The translations under genes and the position numbers were made by a program. Shown in pieces: positions 14,097-21,238 of a stretch of 22,648 nt of DNA. Numbering within the stretch: position 1 is the stretch's first letter; each line of letters starts with the position of its first letter. The stretch spans positions 1-22,648 of the forward strand of contig JASHWL010000106.1 of the NCBI GenBank assembly GCA_030044105.1. Direction: 5' to 3'. The stretch comes from Thermoplasmata archaeon. GTDB taxonomy: Archaea > Thermoplasmatota > Thermoplasmata > Lutacidiplasmatales > UBA184. The notes beneath the pieces are model-generated. The model had not been told where the DNA came from and ran no database searches. It saw nothing but the letters and a program-made list of their open reading frames with translations.

Positions 14097-14104
14097 GCTT
14101 ATTC
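14097..14104 (-). promoter_or_regulatory. TATA-like box of tRNA-Leu, containing the rnp4 stop codon
   Basis: Minus-strand GAATAAGC centred about 27 nt upstream of the mature tRNA 5' end. The TAA in it is the stop codon of rnp4 (14099-14101). Confidence 0.55.
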
Positions 14105-14578
14105 TTCTTCTGCTCCGTCGTTCTCGGCGAGGTCGTCCAAGGCGTCCTCGTCTCCGAGATCGGCGGGCACCGGCTCGCGCGCTCTCCCGAACGGCTCGAG
14201 GGACTCCGTCGTGCCGACGGTCCGAGAGCGGGTCGGGCGGAGCGGGACCCGGCGGACCCGGCCGCAGGCGAGGCAGGTCCGAACCCGACGACCGGCCCGG
14301 AAGCGGGTGCGCACGGTGCGCCCCTCGATCCAGAACCGTGAGCACCCGCGGCAGTACCGTTCGCGGTACTCGGGAAGCAGCCGGACGTTGTAGCGCGTGC
14401 CGATCCGGCGCGCGAGCGCGACGTACCGGTCGGCCAGCGCGTAGCCCCCGGAGCCCGCCTCACTCTCCGCCAGCGCGAAGAGCACGTCGATCCGGTCGCG
14501 GGCGACCCGTCGCATCGCGGACGTGCGGCGGCCCCGTCGGCCCCCGCGCTTTACGCCGTGGTTTGGGGCTGCTGGCAT
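14099..14578 (-). CDS. rnp4: ribonuclease P protein component 4 (Rpp21)
   Basis: A protein subunit of archaeal RNase P, the ribonucleoprotein that removes 5' leaders from pre-tRNA; Rpp21 pairs with Rpp29 on the specificity domain of the RNA. Family features: a basic N-terminus, helix ARDRIDVLFALAE (about 26-38), YALADRYVALARRIGTRYNVRLLPEYRERYC (about 46-76), and a zinc ribbon with C76, C79, C102 and C105 (CRGC..., CLAC). The acidic C-terminal tail (about 139-159, ending GAEEE) is longer than in thermophile relatives. The ATG at 14578 includes the basic segment KRGGRRGRR and overlaps the upstream gene by 28 bp; the ATG at 14515 is an alternative. tRNA-Leu follows 25 bp downstream. Confidence 0.92.
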   Translation of the reverse strand: MPAAPNHGVKRGGRRGRRTSAMRRVARDRIDVLFALAESEAGSGGYALADRYVALARRIGTRYNVRLLPEYRERYCRGCSRFWIEGRTVRTRFRAGRRVRTCLACGRVRRVPLRPTRSRTVGTTESLEPFGRAREPVPADLGDEDALDDLAENDGAEEE

Positions 14579-14940
14579 ACCGGACAGTACACGGCGGACC
14601 GCGAGATGATGGTCCGGCACCGGACGCAGTACTTCCCGGACGGCGGCGCCGGGATCGGACCGGTCCCGAGCACGGGGGCCGGGATCGGATACGCGACCGA
14701 GGCCGGCGCCGCGGGCGGGGCGGCCCAGGCGGTGGCCGGGCGTCCCGGCGTGGGCGGGGGCGGAGGAGGGGGCGGCGCGGCCGCACCGCCGGGCGACCCC
14801 GCGGCGGAGGCCGAGCGCAGCGGCGGCGGGGGTGGGGGCGGCGGCACGGACGCGTCGACCTGCGGCAGCGTGAAGCCGCACTTGGCGCAGAAGAGCGCGC
14901 CCTCCGGCGCGAGCTCGCCGCAGTGGAGACAGGCCGGCAC
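14551..14940 (-). CDS. double zinc-ribbon protein with polyproline linker, 129 aa
   Basis: A soluble protein with two zinc ribbons joined by a Pro/Ala/Gly linker. The N-terminal ribbon uses C4, C7, C18 and C21 (CLHCGEL, CAKCGF); the C-terminal ribbon uses C105, C108, C119 and C122 (CVRC, CPVC). The linker (about 27-100) contains two runs of seven or eight prolines. Such pairs of treble-clef/zinc-ribbon modules are usually protein- or nucleic-acid-binding; no specific function is known. The GTG at 14938-14940 is preferred over the GTG at 14970: it begins just before the first CxxC, as in the sister protein at 1302, and lies about 25 nt from an ATATAC box. It is upstream of and overlaps rnp4. 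Confidence 0.72.
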   Translation of the reverse strand: MPACLHCGELAPEGALFCAKCGFTLPQVDASVPPPPPPPPLRSASAAGSPGGAAAPPPPPPPPTPGRPATAWAAPPAAPASVAYPIPAPVLGTGPIPAPPSGKYCVRCRTIISRSAVYCPVCQQPQTTA

Positions 14941-14952
14941 GGCGGGGGCAAG

Positions 14953-14968
14953 ATTAAGTGCGTATATC
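14953..14968. promoter_or_regulatory. divergent, interleaved promoters
   Basis: The 44-bp spacer between the starts at 14940 (minus) and 14985 (plus) contains two A/T-rich boxes. ATTAAG at 14953-14958 is about 29 nt before the plus-strand TTG. GATATACG (minus strand, 14961-14968) is about 25 nt before the minus-strand GTG. The two boxes are only a few bases apart, so pre-initiation complexes for the two directions should exclude each other. Confidence 0.5.
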
Positions 14969-14984
14969 ACCGTCTGGTACCACG

Positions 14985-15800
14985 TTGAGACCTCGGTCGG
15001 TCGCGCTCATCACCCGGAACCCCGCGCTCTACAGCGAGCTCGCGGGTTTTCTGCGGGAGCGACGGCTGACGTCGGTCAGTCTTCTGCCCGGACAGCGGAT
15101 CCCGGACCGGGTCGCGGTGGTGCTGACCTCGGTCGAGGAGGCGCCCTCGATCGCGCATCCCCGGGTGCTCGCCGTGGGCGAGGACGCGGACCACCGGGCC
15201 CTGACGGCGGCGGTGGAGCACGCGCTCGGCGCCGGCCGGGCCGGCGAGGACCTCGTGGTCGGCATCGACCCGGGACCGCGCCCCGGCTACGCGATCTTCG
15301 CGGGCGCGCGATGCATCGGGGAAGGCGTCCTCGACTCACCGGAGGCGGCGGGATCGTTCGCGACGCATCTGCGCCGGCAGTTCCCCGCCCGGCACGTGGT
15401 CTTCCGGGTCGGATCGGGCGACCCGCCCCGACGGAACCGGCTCGTCAACGAACTCCTGACGCATCACCGCTGGGTCGAGATCGTCGACGAGCAGGGCACC
15501 ACGCCCCGCGGCCACCGGCGGCCCCGTCGGGACCCGGCGGCGGCGCGTTCGATCGCCCGCGGCCTCGGCCGATCCGTCCAGGAGCGGCTGCCGACCACGT
15601 TCACCGCCGGGGAGATCGCGAACCTCCAGCGGATGAGCCGGGAAGGGAGCGGCGGCCTCGTGACCATCTCCCGCAGCTCGGCGCACGCCGTCCTCCGGGG
15701 CGAGATCACCCTCGCCGATGCCGTGGCGGAGAAGATGGGCCGGGCGGGCGAGCGCCCGCCGGCGCGGCCCGCCCCGCCGGGCCGGCGCGAACCCCTTTAA
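14985..15800 (+). CDS. RuvC/YqgF-like RNase H-fold protein with N-terminal domain, 271 aa
   Basis: A putative nuclease of the RNase H fold. The core starts at LVVGIDPGPRPGYAIFAG (D95) and continues with HVVFRVGSGDPPRRNRLVNELL (about 137-158), VEIVDEQGTTP (E169) and RRDPAAARSIARGL (D183). This order of D...VG.G...DE..TT...D..AA matches YqgF/RuvX and RuvC proteins, and all three acidic residues are present. The N-terminal ~85 residues (SVALITRNPALYSELAGFLRE... VAVVLTSVEEAP) look like a small Rossmann or receiver-like domain, and a helical C-terminal part (TAGEIANLQRMSREG..., about 207-250) follows. The start is uncertain: TTG at 14985 (promoter spacing) or GTG at 14958. The function is inferred from fold only. 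Confidence 0.7.
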   Translation: MRPRSVALITRNPALYSELAGFLRERRLTSVSLLPGQRIPDRVAVVLTSVEEAPSIAHPRVLAVGEDADHRALTAAVEHALGAGRAGEDLVVGIDPGPRPGYAIFAGARCIGEGVLDSPEAAGSFATHLRRQFPARHVVFRVGSGDPPRRNRLVNELLTHHRWVEIVDEQGTTPRGHRRPRRDPAAARSIARGLGRSVQERLPTTFTAGEIANLQRMSREGSGGLVTISRSSAHAVLRGEITLADAVAEKMGRAGERPPARPAPPGRREPL

Positions 15801-15801
15801 T
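15796..15801 (+). promoter_or_regulatory. TATA box of gltX, containing the upstream stop codon
   Basis: TTTAAT centred about 26 nt before the GTG at 15824. The TAA at 15798-15800 is the stop codon of the RuvC-like gene. Confidence 0.6.
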
Positions 15802-15823
15802 CCGAGCGCCCGTCGGGCGGACC

Positions 15824-17554
15824 GTGTCCTCGCTCTCGGAGCTCGCGGTCCGCATCCGCCGACTCGCGCTCGAGAACGCTCGGACCCACGGCGGGACGCC
15901 ACGGGCCGGTCCGATCCTCGCGCGGCTGCTCGCGTCCGACGCGACGCTGCGGCCCCGGGCCGAGGAGCTGCGGGCGCTCGTCGACTCGGTCGTGGCCGAG
16001 GTGGGCGCGCTTTCCGCGGACCAGGTCGCGGGCGAGCTGGCCGCGCTCGGAGGACCCGAGCCGGCGCGCCCCCGGGAGGCGCGCGCGGAGGGGGCCGACT
16101 TCCCCGAGCTGCCGGGCGCCGAACCCGGCAAGGTCGTCCTCCGGATGGCCCCGTTCCCGAGCGGCGTGCTGCACATCGGGCACGGTCGCATGCTGTACAC
16201 CCACCAGTACTACCGGGAGCGGTACCGCGGTCGCCTGCTGCTGGTGTTCGACGACACGCCGGGGTCCGAGGAGAAGCGGGTCGAGCGGGAGTTCTTCGAT
16301 CTCATCCTCGGGGACCTCGAGCTCGCCGGCGTGCGTCCCGACTCGGTCGTGTACAAGTCGGACCGGGTCCCCCACTTCTACCCGTGGGCCGAGCGCGTGA
16401 TCGACCGGGGCGCCGCCTACGTGTGCCGGTGCCCTCCCGAGCTCCTGCGCGAACGGCGCGCCCAGGGGCTGCCCTGCCCCGAACGGACGCAGACGCCCGG
16501 CGAGGCCCGCGACGCGTGGCGGCGCATGCTCGAGGGCGCCTACGCACCGGGCGAGGCGGTCCTCCGCCTGAAGACCGACCTCGCGGATCCGGATCCGGCG
16601 TTCCGCGACCGGGTGCTCTTCCGCATCTCCGACCTCGACCATCCCCGCGTCGGGCACCGGTACCGGGTCTGGCCGTTGCTCGAGTTCTCGTGGGCGGTGG
16701 ACGATGTCGAGCTGGGCGTGACGCACGTGCTGCGCGGCAAGGACCTCGTGATCGAGGATCGCATGCAGCGGTACGTCTGGGACCTCCTCGGCGTGCCGGG
16801 TCCCCCGTTCCTGCACTGGGGCATCCTGCGCGTGCGCGAGGCGAAGGTTTCGAAGTCGAAGGCCTACCGCGAGGTCAAGGAGGGGATCTACGACGGCTGG
16901 GCGGACCCGCGGACCTGGTCGCTCCGCTCGCTCGAACGGCGGGGGATCTCGATGGGCGCGCTCCGTTCGTTCATCCTGTCGTTCGGGATGTCGCTCGCGG
17001 ACATCGAGGTGCCGGCCGAGACCCTCTATGCGGAGAACCGCAAGCGGATCGATGCGACCAGCGCGCGACGCGCGTTCGTCGCGGACCCGGTGCGGGTCGA
17101 CGTCGAGGACTATCCGGCGGGGCTCGACGCCGTGGTCCTCGCGAACCACCCCGACCGACCGGAGCTCGGGACGCGCGTCGCGCCCGCGGGCCCGTCGTTC
17201 TTCCTGCCCGCGCACGACCTCGCCGCGCATGCCGGCGAGCCGATCCGTCTGAAGGACCTCGCGAACATCGAGCTCCCCGCGACGATCCCCCCGACGGGCG
17301 GGAGGCTCGCCGCGCGGTTCGTCAGCCGCGAGAACCGCAAGCTGCCGCGTCTCCAGTGGGTCGGCGTCGAGGGCGCCGTGCCCGTCGACCTCCTCGACGT
17401 CGAGGGCGCGCACCGCGCGGGCGTCGGCGAGCGGGCCCTCGGGGGGGCGCTCCCCGGCGAGATCCTGCAGTTCGAGCGGGTGGGGTTCGTCCGGGTCGAG
17501 CCGGACCAGGCCGTCGGCGCGTCGCCGCTCCGGGTCGTCTTCGGCCACCCGTGA
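15824..17554 (+). CDS. gltX: glutamyl-tRNA synthetase, archaeal type
   Basis: A class I aminoacyl-tRNA synthetase charging tRNA-Glu (and in most archaea also tRNA-Gln, later amidated). A ~100-residue helical N-terminal extension, as in archaeal GluRS, precedes the Rossmann core with HIGH motif (APFPSGVLHIGHGRM, about 109-123), LLVFDDTPGSEEKR (about 139-152), LFRISDLDHPRVG, SWAVDDVELGVTHVLRGKDL (about 289-308) and the KMSKS-like loop EAKVSKSKAYRE (about 339-350). The C-terminal half is an all-beta anticodon-binding domain of the GlnRS/eukaryote-like type. The FDDTPG motif differs from the usual FDDTDP. GTG at 15824 lies ~26 nt from a TATA box; 576 aa is the expected size. Confidence 0.94.
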   Translation: MSSLSELAVRIRRLALENARTHGGTPRAGPILARLLASDATLRPRAEELRALVDSVVAEVGALSADQVAGELAALGGPEPARPREARAEGADFPELPGAEPGKVVLRMAPFPSGVLHIGHGRMLYTHQYYRERYRGRLLLVFDDTPGSEEKRVEREFFDLILGDLELAGVRPDSVVYKSDRVPHFYPWAERVIDRGAAYVCRCPPELLRERRAQGLPCPERTQTPGEARDAWRRMLEGAYAPGEAVLRLKTDLADPDPAFRDRVLFRISDLDHPRVGHRYRVWPLLEFSWAVDDVELGVTHVLRGKDLVIEDRMQRYVWDLLGVPGPPFLHWGILRVREAKVSKSKAYREVKEGIYDGWADPRTWSLRSLERRGISMGALRSFILSFGMSLADIEVPAETLYAENRKRIDATSARRAFVADPVRVDVEDYPAGLDAVVLANHPDRPELGTRVAPAGPSFFLPAHDLAAHAGEPIRLKDLANIELPATIPPTGGRLAARFVSRENRKLPRLQWVGVEGAVPVDLLDVEGAHRAGVGERALGGALPGEILQFERVGFVRVEPDQAVGASPLRVVFGHP

Positions 17555-17568
17555 CGTGGGCCCGAAGG

Positions 17569-17575
17569 TTTAGAA
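17569..17575 (+). promoter_or_regulatory. TATA-like box of the glyoxalase-MFS pair
   Basis: TTTAGAA centred about 35 nt before the GTG at 17607, giving a leader of roughly 8 nt. Confidence 0.5.
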
Positions 17576-17606
17576 GGCCGGCCCGACCCTCCGTTCCGGG
17601 ACGGCC

Positions 17607-17996
17607 GTGCGGTTCCTCCACACCTCCCTCACCGTGCGCGATCTCACCGAGAGCCTGGCGTTCTACACCGAGGTCCTGGGGCTCGAGTTCGAGCGGCGCC
17701 GCCCCATCCCCGAGAACCATGCCGAGATCGCGTTCGTGCGCGACCCGCTCTCGGGCGCGCGCGTCGAGCTGACCTGGTGGGAAGGGAAGAGCTCGATCGA
17801 CGCCGGAGAGCAGCTCGACCACCTCGCCTTCGAGGTGCCCGACCTCGACGCGTTCCTGCGCACGGTCCGGGCGAAGGGCGTGCGCGTCGCGAAGGAGCCC
17901 TACCGGCTCGCGGGCGGCTCGTCCCGGATCGCGTTCATCCTCGACCCGAACGACGTCTGGATCGAGCTCATCGAGCGCGCGGCCCCGGTCGGCTGA
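17607..17996 (+). CDS. glyoxalase I-like VOC protein, 129 aa
   Basis: A lactoylglutathione lyase-like member of the VOC superfamily. Module 1 is FLHTSLTVRDLTESLAFYTEVLGLEFERRRPIPENHAEIAFVRDP..., with potential metal ligand H5 and E in VELTWWEG (about residue 54). Module 2 is LDHLAFEVPDLDAFLRTVRAKGVRVAKEP (H at about 72) and ends with IAFILDPNDVWIELIER (E at about 122). All four canonical ligand positions (H/E/H/E) are filled, so this is a better candidate for a true metal-dependent glyoxalase than the VOC protein at 12562. A non-glutathione thiol substrate is likely in an archaeon. The MFS gene starts 8 bp downstream. Confidence 0.88.
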   Translation: MRFLHTSLTVRDLTESLAFYTEVLGLEFERRRPIPENHAEIAFVRDPLSGARVELTWWEGKSSIDAGEQLDHLAFEVPDLDAFLRTVRAKGVRVAKEPYRLAGGSSRIAFILDPNDVWIELIERAAPVG

Positions 17997-18004
17997 GCGC
18001 GACC

Positions 18005-19258
18005 GTGGCCGGAGCTCCCGACCCGCGCGCGGCCGAGGTCCACCGGCGGGCGCTCGGCGCCGTGTTCGAGGCGACGTTCTTCGTCCGGTTCGCCTTCGGC
18101 ATCACGCTGGCGGTCTTCGCCACGTACCTCGCCGGCCACGCGAGCGGCGGTCTCACCGCGGGGGACACCGCGCTCGTGGGACTCGTGACCGCGATGGCCT
18201 CGGTGGGCGAGTTCACCACCGTCCTCCTGTCGGGGCTCGTGGCGGACCGCGTGGGCCGGTTCCCCGTCCTGTTCGGCGGGATGGCGGGCGCGGCCGGGCT
18301 GTTCGCCCTCGTCGCCACGACGCGGAACGCGATCGAGCTCGGCGCGATCAACTTCTTCTTCGGGATCTCGAGCGGCGCGATCCTCGCGTCGACGCTCGCG
18401 GTCATCGCCGACCGCTCGGGCTCGCACGAGCGGGGCTTCGAGATGGGCCGCTTCGACGCGATGAACCTCGCGGGCTGGCTGGGGGGCTACGCGTTCGGGA
18501 TCGCGATCCTCGGCCTCCTCCCGGTCTCCTCGCTCGGCTGGACCTTCGCGCTCGGGGCCGGGATCCTCGTGCTGGGGCTGGCCGTCGCGGGGGTCCTCGC
18601 GCGCGGCCTCCCGCGCGGACCGGTCGCGCCGGGCGTGCCGCCCGGCCAGATCCTCCGCCAGGCGTTCCGCCGGAGCGTGCTGCTGGTGACGCTGCCCTGG
18701 CTCGTGATCTACATGCTGATCGGCTACGTGCTCGTCTTCTTCGGCTCCGCCGCGAAGTCGACTGGCTTCCCGCTGCTCTACATCGCGCTCGCCATCGCGG
18801 CCGGCGGCGCCCTTCTGGTGCTCTCGCAGCCGCAGTTCGGGCGGCTCGCGGACCGCTACGGTCGGATGCGCCTCATGACCGTCGGCGTCACCGGGTTCGT
18901 CGGCGTGATGCTCTTCGCCTCGCTCCTCCTCGCCTACGGTCCGCTGATCCCGCTGCTCGTCGGGGTCGGAGCGAGCGGGCTCGCCGCGCTGGCGTACGGG
19001 CCGGCTGCGCTCGCCGCGCTCGCGGACCTCGCCCAGACGCTCAGCCGCGCCACCACGATGGCGATCTACTCGCTGACGATCTCCCTCGGGATGGTGCTGG
19101 GCCTGGTCGGCGCCACGCAGCTCCAGGACCGGTTCGGCAACGCCGGGCTCTATCTGTTCTTCGGCGCGGTCGCGGTCGCGCTCGTCGGGCTGACCCTGGC
19201 CCGGGTCCGCGACGCGCGGCAGGTGGCGACGACGCCGATCACGATTCCGGCTCGATGA
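18005..19258 (+). CDS. MFS transporter, 417 aa
   Basis: A major facilitator superfamily transporter with about 12 TM helices. The MFS loop motif appears in both halves: SGLVADRVGRFPVLFGG (between TM2 and TM3) and FGRLADRYGRMRLMTVG (between TM8 and TM9). A long central loop (ARGLPRGPVAPGVPPGQILRQAFRRS) separates the halves. The GTG at 18005 begins a short hydrophilic N-terminus (AGAPDPRAAEVHRRALGAVFEA) before TM1. The 8-bp spacing to the glyoxalase gene suggests one transcript, perhaps for handling or exporting a reactive carbonyl or another small molecule; the substrate is unknown. The 3' end overlaps the convergent CDF gene by 20 bp. Confidence 0.9.
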   Translation: MAGAPDPRAAEVHRRALGAVFEATFFVRFAFGITLAVFATYLAGHASGGLTAGDTALVGLVTAMASVGEFTTVLLSGLVADRVGRFPVLFGGMAGAAGLFALVATTRNAIELGAINFFFGISSGAILASTLAVIADRSGSHERGFEMGRFDAMNLAGWLGGYAFGIAILGLLPVSSLGWTFALGAGILVLGLAVAGVLARGLPRGPVAPGVPPGQILRQAFRRSVLLVTLPWLVIYMLIGYVLVFFGSAAKSTGFPLLYIALAIAAGGALLVLSQPQFGRLADRYGRMRLMTVGVTGFVGVMLFASLLLAYGPLIPLLVGVGASGLAALAYGPAALAALADLAQTLSRATTMAIYSLTISLGMVLGLVGATQLQDRFGNAGLYLFFGAVAVALVGLTLARVRDARQVATTPITIPAR

Positions 19259-20123
19259 CGATGTGCTTCAAGACCGGGAACTCCGCGCGGAGCGCGGCGG
19301 TCACCTCGTCGATGGCGACCTCGAGCTGATCGGTGTTCAGGCCGTCCTGGAAGTTGATCCGCAGCGCGAGGAGCGCGTCCTCGGGGCCCAGCAGCATCGA
19401 CTGGAGGCTCCGCACCTTCGCCACGTGCCGGTTCGCCTGGACGAGCTCGAGCATCCGCCGGGCCTGGGCGGGCTCCATCGCCCGGCCGACCAGGTACTCC
19501 CGGCTCTCGGCCGAAAGGAGGAAGCCCGCGGCGATCAGGATCGCGCCTTCGGTCACCGCGCCGACCCCGTCGGCGACCGGGCTGTGCGTCTGCTGCACGA
19601 TCGCGAGGCTCGCGAAGGCGACGAAGCTCGCGCCGACGGTCACGAGGTCGCCGTAGACGATCGCCTTCAGCCCCTGGTTCGCGCTCCGCAGGAGGTCGCG
19701 CAGCGTCATGCGCGACAGGCGGAGCTCGCGCAGGGTGAACAGGATGCTCGCCACGCTGACGGCGAGCGTGGCGGCGACGACGAGGAGCCCCTCGAGGATG
19801 TAGTGGATCGGTCGCGGATCGAGGACCTGGTCGAGGCCGTCGATGAGGACCAGGACACCGGCGACGGTGAAGGTGACCACGATCGAGACGAACGCCCAGA
19901 AGAACCGCTCCTTCCCGCGCCCGAACGGGTGCGCGGGCGACGCCGGCAGTCGGGAGAGGTAGAGGCCCCAGAGGAGCAGCCCGCTCCCGACGATGTCGGT
20001 CAGCGTGAAGATCGCCTCGGCGAGGACCGAGCGGCTCCCCCCGACGAGCGCGACCGTGAGGTTCACCGCGAACAGCGTCGCGTTGAGCAGCAACGTCGCG
20101 AGGATGATGACCTGCGGACGCAT
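19239..20123 (-). CDS. cation diffusion facilitator (CDF) family protein, 294 aa
   Basis: A membrane protein of the CDF/ZIP-dimer class, which usually exports Zn2+, Fe2+ or Mn2+ by antiport. TM1 (LATLLLNATLFAVNLTVALVGGS), the TM2 start SVLAEAIFTLTDIVGSGLLLWGL (about 32-54), the loop PASPAHPFGRGKERFFWAFV (family 'HPFGyGkerf..'), TM3-TM6 and a C-terminal cytoplasmic ferredoxin-like domain (RRMLELVQANRHVAKVRSLQSMLLGPEDALLALRINF...) all fit. Metal-site residues seem reduced: TM2 has one Asp, and TM5 reads KAIVYGDLVTVGAS. ATG at 20121-20123. A minus-strand CGCTTAATCG at 20168-20177 may be the promoter with a ~20-nt leader. It overlaps the MFS gene tail-to-tail by 20 bp. Confidence 0.87.
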   Translation of the reverse strand: MRPQVIILATLLLNATLFAVNLTVALVGGSRSVLAEAIFTLTDIVGSGLLLWGLYLSRLPASPAHPFGRGKERFFWAFVSIVVTFTVAGVLVLIDGLDQVLDPRPIHYILEGLLVVAATLAVSVASILFTLRELRLSRMTLRDLLRSANQGLKAIVYGDLVTVGASFVAFASLAIVQQTHSPVADGVGAVTEGAILIAAGFLLSAESREYLVGRAMEPAQARRMLELVQANRHVAKVRSLQSMLLGPEDALLALRINFQDGLNTDQLEVAIDEVTAALRAEFPVLKHIVIEPES

Positions 20124-20225
20124 CGGATCCCGGAATCCCCCCGGGCCGGCCCGGTACCGGAGCGCCTCGATTAAGCGTTCCTACGGCGGTGGCCGGTGGT
20201 CGGTCGCGGGCCCGCCCGCCAACCG

Positions 20226-20231
20226 TTAAAT
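20226..20231 (+). promoter_or_regulatory. TATA box of the aldolase gene
   Basis: TTAAAT centred about 35 nt before the ATG at 20264. A GGAGG at 20255-20259, 4 nt ahead of the ATG, would lie at the very 5' end of a short leader. Confidence 0.6.
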
Positions 20232-20263
20232 CGCTCGGACCGGTGCACGCGCCCGGAGGCCCC

Positions 20264-21238
20264 ATGAGCGAGCCGGCGGCCCAGACGATGCAGCAGACCC
20301 CGATGACCGCGTCCCCGACCCCCGCCGCGGACCGCTACCCGCGCCCCGCGCTCTCGCAGCTCGGACTGAGTCCCGGGAAGCGGACCCGGCTGAAGCGCCT
20401 CCTCTACGATCACGGGCCCGGGGGCGGGACGCTCCTCGTGCTCCCGATCGACCAGGGTCTCGAACACGGGCCGGCCGATTTCTTCGATAACCCGGATTCG
20501 CTCGATCCCTCCTACCAGTACAATCTCGCCCGCGACGGCCACTTCAGTGCCATCGCGCACCACATCGGCCTGGCCGAGAAGTACTACCACCAGTACGCCG
20601 GCGAGATCCCGCTGATACTCAAGATCAACGGGAAGACCAACATCCCGTCGGACGCCGAGGCGTTCAGCGGGCTCACCGGGACCGTCGAGGACGCGGTGCG
20701 GCTCGGGGCCGACGCAGTCGGGTACACGCTCTACGTCGGCTCGCCGGCGCAGGACCGGGACTTCCAGCAGTTCATGGAGGTCCGCAGCGAGGCGGAGCGC
20801 CTCGGGATGCCGGTCATCGTCTGGGCCTACCCGCGCGGGGAGGCCGTCGCCAAGAAGGGCGGGCGCGAGAGTCTCTACGCGATCGACTACGCGGCGCGCG
20901 TCGCGACCGAGCTCGGGGCGGACATCGTGAAGGTGAACTATCCGGTCGCCTCGGCGAAGGACGCCGACAGCCCCGCGCCGTACTCCACCCTGAAGCTCTC
21001 GCCGGAAGCGGCGTTCCACAAGGTCGTCCAGAGCGCGGGCCGGACCCTCGTGATCGTCTCGGGCGGGGAGAAGGTGGGCGACCCCGAGCTGCTCGCCAAG
21101 ACCCGAGCGTCCATGCACGCCGGGGCGACGGGGATCATCTTCGGGCGCAACCTCTGGCAGCGGCCCCGCGACGACGCGCTCGCCATCACGCGCCAGTTCC
21201 ATGCGATCCTCCGGGAGTACGCGCAGCCCCTCGCCTAG
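20264..21238 (+). CDS. class I fructose-bisphosphate aldolase (DhnA/FbaB type), 324 aa
   Basis: A Schiff-base aldolase of the DhnA/archaeal FBA class IA family, expected to interconvert fructose 1,6-bisphosphate with DHAP and glyceraldehyde 3-phosphate in glycolysis/gluconeogenesis. LVLPIDQGLEHGP (about 58-70), LILKINGKTNIP, VWAYPRGE with Y189, ADIVKVNYP with the likely Schiff-base K223, and the phosphate-binding SGGEK (about 266-270) and GATGIIFGRNLWQR (about 287-300) are present. The ~25-residue N-terminus is Pro/Ala-rich and variable. At 324 aa it is closer to bacterial FbaB (~350) than to compact archaeal enzymes (~260-280). The related ADH synthase (shikimate route) is less likely. GGAGG and TATA support the ATG at 20264. 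Confidence 0.9.
   Translation: MSEPAAQTMQQTPMTASPTPAADRYPRPALSQLGLSPGKRTRLKRLLYDHGPGGGTLLVLPIDQGLEHGPADFFDNPDSLDPSYQYNLARDGHFSAIAHHIGLAEKYYHQYAGEIPLILKINGKTNIPSDAEAFSGLTGTVEDAVRLGADAVGYTLYVGSPAQDRDFQQFMEVRSEAERLGMPVIVWAYPRGEAVAKKGGRESLYAIDYAARVATELGADIVKVNYPVASAKDADSPAPYSTLKLSPEAAFHKVVQSAGRTLVIVSGGEKVGDPELLAKTRASMHAGATGIIFGRNLWQRPRDDALAITRQFHAILREYAQPLA

Noticed and set aside
14558..15823. An open frame that extends gltX upstream to give ~998 residues
   Set aside because: The extra sequence is Arg/Pro/Gly-rich, lies antisense to the zinc-ribbon gene and out of frame with the RuvC-like gene. The GTG at 15824 has a TATA box at -26.
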